Origin: Lingula anatina
Taxonomy: Eukaryota > Brachiopoda > Lingulata > Lingulida > Lingulidae
DNA length: 64,000 bases
Assembly: GCF_001039355.2 (NCBI RefSeq)
Contig: NW_019775508.1
Span: 287,893-351,892 of the forward strand
Reading direction: 5' to 3'
Position numbers and translations under genes: made by a program. How positions within the stretch are numbered: the stretch's first letter is position 1; each line of letters starts with the position of its first letter. Under the pieces are notes generated by a model that saw only the letters and a program-made list of their open reading frames with translations, was not told the origin of the DNA and searched no databases. Shown here piece after piece: positions 54,401 through 60,714 of the stretch.

Positions 54401-55011
54401 CCTCTACAACAAAATTTTTCTGAAATCACTTTGTACTCAGTTACAAGAACTTAATCACTACATCTAAAGTAGGAAACAAATCATGTGGCTGTTTCCAACA
54501 ATTAATGCAGATGAGGTTCAGGCCTACCCAACTACCAGACTCGGCACCAAAGGATCCTGAATTCACCGGTCCACACTACCCGTTTTCAAGGTGTGCATCA
54601 GTACGTTCTTCGAAGTATCAGAAGCTACACTGCTCTTGCCTAGTATGTGATGTGATATGAAAGTAGTGCATCTCATCTCAAAATTTGTTCCGAGGTATGA
54701 TACTGTGAAATGCGTGCTGACACACACCTTGAAAACAGGTAGTGTGGTCTGATCTATCAGTGAATTCGGGATCATTCAGTGCCGAGTCTAGTAGTTGGAT
54801 AGGCCTGAGGTTATTTTAATGGCATCTTATTGCTGAGCACATGGTAAACCCAGAAGCAATCGTTGTGAAACTACTTGAATTATGTTCATTTCAGTGTCAT
54901 TGCAAGTTCGAATAACTGAGTGCCATTGTCGACATTGTAACATCCAATCTAGTAACACATACCTGCTCTACTTTCACTGTCTGCAGGCTTCACTTGGATT
55001 GGACGGTTCAT
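17909..55011 (-). CDS. CELF: CELF/Bruno-like RNA-binding protein (CELF3-6 group), 5' end beyond the window
   Basis: Ten family exons give 371 codons of the C-terminal part: 55011-54963, 37788-37660, 34671-34592, 29872-29729, 28285-28144, 25756-25613, 24783-24712, 23118-23035, 18851-18708, 18036-17909. Exon sizes 49, 129, 80 and 144 nt and their phases are those typical of CELF genes. The protein ends RRM1 ([14 protein letters not shown]), then has RRM2 ([31 protein letters not shown]), a 200-residue Ala/Gln/Pro-rich divergent linker, and RRM3 ([17 protein letters not shown]) ending [13 protein letters not shown] proteins bind GU-rich RNA and control splicing in the nucleus and stability and translation in the cytoplasm. 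KFADTEKER and LMQQQAA place it with CELF3-6 rather than CELF1/2; by eye MQQMAG is closest to CELF4. The exons for most of RRM1 were not found before 64000. Confidence 0.95.
18708..18851 (-). CDS. CELF: CELF exon, RRM3 first half (144 nt)
   Basis: It encodes [20 protein letters not shown] to [10 protein letters not shown], the near-invariant RRM3. Phase 1 to 1; donor GTAAGT, acceptor TTCTTCCAG. Confidence 0.98.
18852..21256 (-). other. CELF intron before RRM3
   Basis: 2.4 kb. The block at about 19260-19880 is richer in G+C and free of repeats, and might be regulatory. No exon is supported beyond the candidate at 21257-21325. Confidence 0.5.
21257..21325 (-). CDS. CELF: CELF candidate cassette exon (69 nt, phase 1-1)
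   Basis: It encodes [20 protein letters not shown], then NRT. It is open and in frame with the exons on both sides, with donor GTAAGA. The acceptor (GACCTTCAG) has a short pyrimidine tract. The charged EFERRFG is unlike the rest of the linker, so this could also be a chance exon. Confidence 0.5.
22148..22240 (-). CDS. CELF: CELF candidate cassette exon (93 nt, phase 1-1)
   Basis: It encodes [20 protein letters not shown], then [11 protein letters not shown]. It is in frame with both neighbours and stop-free, with acceptor CTGTTTTAG and donor GTACGT. The conserved protein is formed by skipping it. The 75 nt before the acceptor are GU-rich (GGTGTGAGTGTGTTC). Confidence 0.75.
23035..23118 (-). 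CDS. CELF: CELF linker exon (84 nt, phase 1-1)
   Basis: It encodes [20 protein letters not shown] to AQKEG, matching the family AYPAAYAPV...QQREG. Direct joining to 18851 restores the conserved EGPEGCNLF. Donor GTATGT, acceptor TTTTTTCCAG. Confidence 0.95.
24712..24783 (-). CDS. CELF: CELF linker exon (72 nt, phase 1-1)
   Basis: It encodes [20 protein letters not shown], matching the family DPLQQAYAGVQQYA segment. The donor GTGTGG is weak and the acceptor TCTTTTGCAG good. It can be skipped in frame. Confidence 0.9.
   Translation of the reverse strand, partial: FPLPILVTPCSPCTQEFTHSMAE
25613..25756 (-). CDS. CELF: CELF linker exon (144 nt, phase 1-1)
   Basis: A low-complexity segment ([20 protein letters not shown] to [11 protein letters not shown]). 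PNGIPQYAA resembles the ANGIHPYPA segment of vertebrate CELF4. The donor GTCAGA is weak, and the exon can be skipped in frame. Confidence 0.9.
25757..28143 (-). other. CELF intron in the linker region
   Basis: 2.4 kb. A GU-rich run in the transcript (plus-strand ACACACACAC at about 27804-27816) and a repeat-free, GC-richer block at about 27170-27380 with TAATTAG are the only features noted. Confidence 0.5.
28144..28285 (-). CDS. CELF: CELF linker exon (142 nt)
   Basis: It encodes [20 protein letters not shown] and a Gly/Leu/Pro stretch ending AMAQAG. Phase 0 to 1; donor GTAAAT, acceptor TTGTTTTAG. The family counterpart is LMQQQAALMA. Confidence 0.95.
29729..29872 (-). CDS. CELF: CELF exon, end of RRM2 and start of linker (144 nt)
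   Basis: It encodes [20 protein letters not shown], then [16 protein letters not shown] and AYGAYSQVN. Phase 0 to 0; donor GTAAGT, acceptor TGTTCCAG. The wording matches the CELF3-6 group. Confidence 0.96.
30490..30579 (-). CDS. CELF: CELF candidate alternative first coding exon (30 codons, Thr/Ser-rich)
   Basis: ATG in strong context (A at -3, G at +4) opens [20 protein letters not shown], then a Thr/Glu/Lys-rich end (TTEK). It reaches a GTTTGT donor in phase 0. Joining to 29872 (phase 0) reads [14 protein letters not shown]. The isoform would start at the last strand of RRM2 and keep the linker and RRM3. The donor is weak and no promoter motif was identified. Confidence 0.45.
30580..34591 (-). 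other. CELF intron upstream of the candidate internal start
   Basis: 4 kb. It holds the palindromic octamers at 33699-33782. The open frame at 33751-33993 (minus) has no splice logic with CELF. No transposon or exon is recognised. Confidence 0.5.
33699..33782. repeat. Inverted pair of palindromic octamer sequences
   Basis: ATGCAAATTTTGCATCAAG (33699-33717) faces CTTGATG plus ATGCAAATTTGCAT (33769-33782). The second is a perfect 14-bp palindrome holding two overlapping POU octamers. The pair can fold into a hairpin. Confidence 0.6.
34592..34671 (-). CDS. CELF: CELF exon, RRM2 RNP1 (80 nt)
   Basis: It encodes [20 protein letters not shown], then HGSQTMP. This is the invariant 80-nt CELF exon, with donor GTAAGT and acceptor CTTTCTAG. 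Confidence 0.97.
34672..37659 (-). other. CELF intron within RRM2
   Basis: 3 kb, AT-rich, with a long A-run near 37216. No exon, element or RNA gene was seen. Confidence 0.6.
37660..37788 (-). CDS. CELF: CELF exon, first half of RRM2 (129 nt)
   Basis: It encodes [20 protein letters not shown] (RNP2 LFVGML) to NGNSKG. The acceptor is CCTTTACAG and the donor GTTAGT, phase 1 to 1. A 17-kb intron precedes it, and a (TCA) microsatellite lies 120 bp upstream. Confidence 0.97.
37907..37934. repeat. (TCA)n microsatellite
   Basis: About nine TCA units on the plus strand (TGA in the CELF transcript), 120 bp upstream of the 129-nt RRM2 exon. Confidence 0.9.
41502..41597 (-). CDS. CELF: CELF candidate GC-rich cassette exon between RRM1 and RRM2 (96 nt, phase 1-1)
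   Basis: Acceptor TTTTCACTCACAG and donor GTAATC bound 96 nt that are stop-free in exactly the frame connecting the 49-nt and 129-nt exons. It encodes [20 protein letters not shown], then [11 protein letters not shown]. It is strongly GC-rich in an AT-rich 17-kb intron. An internal ATG after the acceptor could serve as an alternative start. Vertebrate CELF genes have no such insert that I recall. Confidence 0.5.
   Translation of the reverse strand, partial: AWLGTTDPAPRAPGWNPPSSPPKQTTCRPVP
42329..42458. repeat. GC-rich 130-bp unit with inverted AAGGTGTACA ends
   Basis: AAGGTGTACA at the left and TGTACACCTT at the right are perfect 10-bp inverted repeats enclosing a GC-rich core. It could be a small non-autonomous element. 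No target duplication was identified. Confidence 0.35.
44557..44581 (-). CDS. CELF: CELF candidate alternative first coding exon (MFDKMVAG)
   Basis: ATG with 8 codons, ending in phase 1 at a strong donor (GGAG then GTAAGC). Joined to the 129-nt exon it reads [17 protein letters not shown] in frame, giving a CELF without RRM1. A CCAAT box and GC box lie 220-250 bp upstream. The leader would contain a GU repeat. Confidence 0.45.
44797..44810 (-). promoter_or_regulatory. Abutting GC box and CCAAT box
   Basis: The minus strand reads GGGGCGG directly followed by CCAATGG. This is a classic proximal promoter pair in the orientation of, and upstream from, the candidate alternative CELF exon at 44581. 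Confidence 0.4.
44820..45900. other. GC-richer unique block upstream of the candidate internal CELF start
   Basis: About 1 kb with visibly higher G+C than the flanking intron and no repeats. The open frame at 45358-45633 (plus) has no family resemblance. It may be a regulatory region. Confidence 0.3.
49211..49372 (+). other. Candidate plus-strand terminal exon, unidentified
   Basis: After an acceptor-like CTATAATCAG, 53 codons are open ([20 protein letters not shown] onward), ending TAA with AATAAA just after. The protein-like composition is the only support. Confidence 0.15.
51421..51460. repeat. (TA)n microsatellite
   Basis: An uninterrupted AT dinucleotide run of about 36 bp flanked by inverted CACTA/TAGTG, so the whole tract is self-complementary. 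Confidence 0.95.
51616..51877. mobile_element. Fold-back (MITE-like) element, about 262 bp
   Basis: The left arm begins TTTAACAGGCCTTATAAA. The right arm in reverse complement begins TTAAACAGGCCTTATAAA. Both then share ATTTACTAACAC-, AGATCTTTTAGCAC- and AATTAACCA-type blocks over about 105 bp per arm. There is no coding capacity. Divergence between the arms suggests an old insertion. Confidence 0.8.
53797..53833. repeat. Short tandem duplication
   Basis: AAATAAATGTTAAAAAA is repeated twice, separated by one base pair of drift; local slippage. Confidence 0.6.
54518..54808. mobile_element. Fold-back (MITE-like) element, 291 bp
   Basis: Inverted arms of about 90 bp: the left TCAGGCCTACCCAACTACCA and right reverse complement TCAGGCCTATCCAACTACTA both run through ACTCGGCAC, GAATTCAC, CCACACTACC and TTTTCAAGGTGTG. 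GGT directly flanks both ends (54515-54517 and 54809-54811), a possible 3-bp target duplication. It sits 150 bp from the 49-nt CELF exon, in its downstream intron. Confidence 0.85.
54963..55011 (-). CDS. CELF: CELF exon, end of RRM1 (49 nt)
   Basis: It encodes [16 protein letters not shown] and ends in phase 1 at donor GTATGT. The length of 49 nt and the sequence are diagnostic of CELF genes. The acceptor is CACTTTCAG. It is the most 5' exon of the gene visible here. Confidence 0.97.
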
Positions 55012-55515
55012 CTGAAAGTGTAAAATAAATAATTGGCATGTGCATCTTGTATGAAATTTACATACTATTGTATAACTTAATTTTTTAGTAAAACAAATAT
55101 CAAGAAATTAGACTGAATGATTAATTTTACAAGCTTGTAGCTATTGAAAGTTTTCAGCATTACATCCTTTTATCTGGGTTTCCTAATTAGCTCCGAGTAG
55201 TTATTTGAGCTGAAAGTGAAGCAAATAATGGGTGGATTGAAACTGATCAGATTTTTAGGTTATAAGCCAAACAGAGGCTTTAATCAGTGTCACAATCACG
55301 ACCGTATTAGAGGCATTAGGATCTGAACTGTTCCTGACACATGATCCTCTCTAAGTAGTCAGAGATATGAGATAATATTGCCCTACATTTTCAAAGATCT
55401 CTTCTGATTTTTCTTTATAATCACATAGTAGTATTTCCAATAATAATAATGTAAATGAATGAAAAAGGTGCATGACAAAAAATTGAAACAAAAGATGTTT
55501 ATTTCCTTCTTTCAG

Positions 55516-55715
55516 AGTTCTGTGATAATATCCTGTGGTACAATAATACTCCAATCAAACTGTCATTGCTGATCAACAAGAAGCATGACACTTGTTCTGA
55601 AACCAATGCAGCATCTCTAAAAGCAAGTACAGGGATGAATCCTGATGAAATGTCTGAAAAACAGAAACCTTTCTTCTGCCACAAGTGGCACAAATGGTGC
55701 TTCTCCAGTCTATAA
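55516..55715 (+). other. Candidate plus-strand terminal exon, unidentified
   Basis: A strong acceptor (TTATTTCCTTCTTTCAG) precedes 65 open codons: FCDNILWYNNTPIKLSLLIN, later MNPDEMSEKQKPFFCHKWHK, ending SSL. The neighbouring frame then stays open to 55980, so a frameshifted older coding sequence is possible. I do not recognise it. It lies antisense in the CELF intron. Confidence 0.25.
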
Positions 55716-55723
55716 ACGCAATG

Positions 55724-55755
55724 TGATGGAAGTATCAGATGATGGAAGTATCAGA
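55724..55755. repeat. 16-bp tandem duplication
   Basis: TGATGGAAGTATCAGA occurs twice without interruption, just after the candidate plus-strand exon. Confidence 0.85.
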
Positions 55756-57101
55756 AATAATGATCTTTTTGTAGGTATATGGGTCATTATCAGCTCACTA
55801 CATCACACATCACATGATTCCTGGACTTGGGTAAAAACTACTCTGTATACCTGGGAAAAAAACCTGCACCTCTTTAAAAGTTCTTGGAAACAGTTGGCAC
55901 AGAAATTGCTACCAAACCAAACTACTTGCACTTACATTTATAAACGAAACCCTCAATCTATAATTTCAGTTCTGAAATAGATCTGGCAACCTGTGGACAT
56001 TAAAAACTTAACTGTACCAATCAAAGAAAAAATTACATACATATGTCACATGTGAGAAATGACTGAAATCAAATTTTTTTGCATGCTGTCATCACACTAT
56101 GAAACCAGACCAAGCATCTCCACTATGTCTGGTGCTGTATGAAAATTAATACCATCGCACTCGTATCCCAAATGAAAAGGGTTAAACCAATCTTCTTGTT
56201 CTACATTTGGAGATTCAACTAATAAATTATTTTTGTGTGATTAAAAAAAATTATTAGTTCTTAGTTTTATTGCCCAGCATCAGGGCTTAAATAAATACAC
56301 TCAACTTTGTATCTCTTTATACATGTATATCCTGACATGACTCTAAATTGTATTCCACATTAAAATGTGAAATTATTGTGGTCCAGCATTTTTTTCCTCA
56401 AAGTACTGCTATAAATAGTAAAACTTTAACATATGTAATAAATGAAAACACAGAAAACAGCATTGGAATTAATTTGATAAGCTATTTCAAGTGTAAATCA
56501 AGAATATCTTTAAAATCTTTAGATATTTTCAATACATTGTCACCTAGCTTTCAACCTGACACCTGAGTCTTAAAAAAAAAAAAAGAATTTCATACCCGAT
56601 TTGGCCCATCTCAGACAATGGTACATATGCATGCCAGGTCCTCACAGGCAACAATGTTTCACCTTTTCACAATGTATTTTTCCAAGCAATTAACTAGGGC
56701 CAAATTATCCTAGATGCTGCTAAAGCTGAGAGCACCTGCAGAACTCTCAGCACAGATAATGATAACAATCACCAAGGCTAGATGGTTGGGCTTTAATTTC
56801 CGTTTTCCAACACATCTCCTGACAGGATGGACAAATATTCTAAAGGTGACGTAAAGAGAGCATGACACTGAATAAAGAAAACAATGAACCCTTTCTTTTT
56901 TTACCAAAATAATAATAATAAATAAATAAATGATAAATAAAAAATTGGGGGAATTTCTGGACAATGATATTGTCCTATATAACTGCATCTTATATTTTTT
57001 GCAGATGATCAAATGATCAAATCTGCACCATGATATGCCATTATATTATTAGAGCAATTCTGCATCTTCATAATTGTCATCAGACAATAATCATTTCCTT
57101 T

Positions 57102-57172
57102 TAATAATAATAATAATAATAATAATAATTATTATTATTATTATTATTATTTTTTTTTTTTTTTTTTTTTTT
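57102..57172. repeat. (AAT)n/(ATT)n plus poly-T tract
   Basis: AAT units (57102-57129), then ATT units to 57150, then about 22 T. On the minus strand this is the A-rich tail of the LINE fragment. Confidence 0.9.
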
Positions 57173-57580
57173 ACTCTAAAATCCAAAATATGTTCAAAAG
57201 ACTTTACAGAATTTATAAAATTCACAATTAAAACGAAAAAAAATGGTCATAAGATGAATAGAAGGAAAATGATAATAGAAAAAATGTTAAAGGTAAAAAT
57301 ATAGATATATAAAATGGATAAGAGGTGAAAATTAAAACTATGAACTAAGAACAATTATACGTAAAAAGTATTCTTACAAGAATTAAAAAATAATATTGCT
57401 TAAAAAGGTAGGTTTTAAGTTCCTTTTTAAAATGTCCTGTTGTCTAAGTTTGATGGGTAAATAATTCCATGCTCTAGGTGCTGCAATTTGAAAAGCTTTG
57501 TCACCGTATGACACCAATTTTGCCTTACAAGCCTTAAAAAGAAGGTGGCCACAGCTAATTAAAATTGAATTCTCCACTGC
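57102..57580 (-). mobile_element. 3' fragment of a CR1/L2-like LINE
   Basis: On the minus strand, 57577-57383 encodes SYGDKAFQIAAPRAWNYLP and IKLRQQDILKRNLKPTFL, the typical C-terminal tail of CR1/L2-clade ORF2 proteins (SYG-RAF-VAAP-LWN-LP-LR). The 3' tail has a TGTAAAG...CTTTTGAACAT...ATTTTAGAG pattern reminiscent of L2-type tails. It ends in poly(A) followed by AAT repeats (57172-57102). It is 5'-truncated near 57580 and inactive. Confidence 0.7.
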
Positions 57581-59582
57581 TAAACAATTGGAATAAATCT
57601 ATTTCTTTTGTCTAAGATGCATTTACTGAATGCAATTTTCTTCTATTGTACACTGCATAAAAAAGCTTTGTATGAATAATTCACAAATGACAGATCTTCT
57701 TGTTTTCCAAATACAAAAAGTTTCAAAAGGAAGACCGCAACAATACCAGACCATATTGCACTAAATTCAGTTCTGAATAAGTTCTTAAACAGCAGTCTTC
57801 ATTTTCTTTCATTATTCAACCAGTTACCAATCAGTGTTTTTCCTGGAAAATTTTCAACCAAACCTATATTAGTGAAAATACTTGAACAAAACAAACTTCC
57901 CTGGGTGTTAATGACATGACAGATGAAACCTAATTCCTATTTCATCACATATGGCATCCCCTTTTACTAAGTGGTAAGATGCCTGAAACAGCTTAACTTG
58001 ATTTGTTGTCTCCCTGCATGACTATGATAATGAACACACATACTCCATATTATTGTTCAATATTGAGTTTTGAAATTTGTCTTATATAAAAAGGTATTGA
58101 AAAAGTCTATCAAAACATGTTGCATGTGTTAAGTTTACCACCAAGGGAACTGTCTGCATTTCTGTAGGGAGGACTGCAGATATTTTTTTTGTTAAAAACT
58201 GAAAAACTCTTGTAACCAGATCAAAAGTATCAAACATTCTTTGGAAACTTACCGAATGTAAAAAACAAAACAAAATAAAACAAAAAATATGAACAGGATA
58301 AGGTTTTTTGTTTAACTTTCAGGTTTCATTTATCCAAAGGAAAAAATATCATGGTTTGGATCATTTTCATTGCTTTGGAGAAAGACAGAAGAGAAATTAA
58401 CAAAATGCCTGTCAAAACCAAAGGCAAGTGTTCAAAGGTTTATTCTATTATTAAAATGTTTAGTTCAATATTAAAATGTTCATTCAATTTCCCAGGAAAA
58501 ATTAAAGATATCATACCTATTCTTTTTCAAGTGGATGCTGAGATAAAATTCAATTACCTAAACATGCCTCACTTTATTTCTGTGATTCATTAAAGACAAA
58601 GATGACAAAAAAGTATGTCAAACTTCATTTACAGCCTAACCCTCTGATACTATTGTTTCTTTTTTTACTTTGCCCAAAATGTCCCCTTTGCACAGATTTT
58701 CTGAAAAACCTGGTCTTATACTGATGTGGTCAGCACATTGTCACATCACAAGAGACTAGAAAACATGCAAGAATCTGTGAGAATTGGGGTTAACTTTTCA
58801 GTGATAAGGGAGCAACTCTTCAGGTATGGTCTGGGAATGTCACCAGCAATACACACAAGGTGCAAAAGTGATTGGAAAAAAATGGTCAATTAATACAACA
58901 AAACTTCAGTTAAAGCAACCATACAATATCTGTAGATATTTTCTCTCAGCTACTATTTGCTGTTGCACTAGCAACATAATTTTGAAAATTTTGTCAGCTT
59001 CATGCCTCTTGAAATATTAATTATTTTCAGTCACAAATTTTTCTAATTTTGTCTGCCATTATTTTTGCCCAAATCTCCTCTAAATTCCTTTAAATCTTTT
59101 TTGATTATACACTAAGTTACAAGACATCAGCTATGTTTAAAAATACGCATTCATTTTATACTGGACCTGTTCATTCACACCACACCACTTCAGTAGAGAT
59201 TTAGTCTGACACGTGGGAGGATCAATAAGAAAATCTGTGTAACTGCCTTAAGAATGGTTTACCTCAAGGGGATAATTTTCTAGCAATAGTAGCCCAGTTA
59301 AACTTGTTTAGCTGTACCCAGCAGATTGAGAAAATCTCATCTTATCAATAATATATAAACATAGCCAACTTTAGTAACAATCCTTAAGACGAATGCAAAA
59401 CCCATTTTTTGAGTTATAAATAAGATTTAAACAAAGCATTGACCTGTCAACTTTTCAAATCCAAATCTAATTATCTGTTTGAATTTTTTATGAAAAATAA
59501 GAATTATATCATATAGAATCATTTATCACTTATCAGATGTCTGAAAATCAGCATATTGGCCTCAGTCAAAGTCTATCATTGT

Positions 59583-59633
59583 TTTATTATATTATATTAT
59601 ATTATATTATATTATATTATATTATATTATATT
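59583..59633. repeat. (ATTAT)n pentanucleotide microsatellite
   Basis: About ten perfect ATTAT units; simple repeat. Confidence 0.95.
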
Positions 59634-59702
59634 ACCTAAACCAGAATGTCAATGTCGTCACAAGAGTTGCAACAATACTATCATTGGACATTGCCATCTT
59701 AG

Positions 59703-59930
59703 GCCGCATTCTTATCGAGAAGAGCCGAGGCTCTACAAAGCCGAGAACTAAATAAGGCGGTACAGTCGGGGTACAGTCATTAAATCTCGGCTCCATTGGG
59801 ACGACACGTGGGGAGGCGTGTGAGAGGCGGAGAGACCCCTAAAGGATTAGGCGGTTTTCCTTTCATGTACGTCCACCATATTTAGTTCTCGGCTTTGTAG
59901 AGCCTCGGCTCTTCTCGATGTGAATGCAGC
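59703..59930. mobile_element. MITE-like element with 52-bp terminal inverted repeats
   Basis: The left arm starts GCCGCATTCTTATCGAGAAG. The right arm in reverse complement starts GCTGCATTCACATCGAGAAG. Both continue through AGCCGAGGCTCTACAAAGCC and GAGAACTAAATA with only about three mismatches over 52 bp. The core is GC-rich and non-coding. It appears much younger than the other elements here. No target duplication is evident. Confidence 0.88.
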
Positions 59931-60666
59931 ATTTATGATCAAATGTTTTCTATTTTTCTGATTGGTCAAGAAGTTGGATGCAATGATGTTATTGGTCAAC
60001 ATTTTTTGTAAGACCTTCAATTTACCAATATAAAATTAACCCATGACATAGCATATTACAATATAATATTGCAGTGCTTAAATTGTATCTTTATTCTTCC
60101 ATGCCATAATGTACTTTTTTGTCTGTTATAGTCACTTCCTGTCAATATGCCGAAACAAGAAATGGATAGAACAAGGGCTCATCCTCAATATTCCATGTTT
60201 ATTAATGAAAGAAAGAACCTCATTGCTGCCCTTCTACATAAAGTGTAGAAGAAATAGTTTATGGAAGCTTAGAGGCCAATTTAAGCAACATCATCTATGC
60301 ACAGAAAAGATAAATTGAGACAAATTTCTCATGGAAAGAGATGAAATATTGAACATATTCCCGAAACCAATATGATAACCAATATGATGTATCAGAGAAA
60401 AGATCGAAACCAATTTTGATTCATAACTTAGGAAAAGATAACCTTAAAAGGGAGCTCATTTTACTGAAATATCTAACCACTGTTCAAAGGGTGGGCTTTA
60501 GCTCAGCAAAACAAATCATACACACACAGGTATATACTTGGACATCAGTGGTATTAGTTTGTAGGCATTTCTGTTCAATTCTAAATATTCCATCTACCCA
60601 TCTAGGAAATGCCACCATATTTAAAAACAATGTAGTAAAGAAAAACAAGAGCTGTCACTGGTGTTG

Positions 60667-60668
<2 letters not shown>

Positions 60669-60711
<43 letters not shown>
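60669..60711. repeat. (CA)n microsatellite, (UG)n in CELF pre-mRNA
   Basis: About 21 CA units on the plus strand. The longest frame in the window (60416-60892) passes through this repeat and is not a gene. Confidence 0.97.

Positions 60712-60714
<3 letters not shown>

Larger units (their letters stand above)
37789..54962 (-). other. 17-kb CELF intron between RRM1 and RRM2
   Basis: The largest intron in the window. It holds the GC-rich candidate exon (41502-41597), the candidate internal promoter and start (44557-44810), two fold-back elements (51616 and 54518), a TA microsatellite and GC-richer unique blocks at about 39480-39950 and 46440-46720. The rest is AT-rich with nothing recognised. 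Confidence 0.6.

Noticed and set aside
57074-57304. Plus-strand frame with poly-Ile and poly-Phe
   Set aside because: Translation of the ATT and T repeats at the LINE tail.
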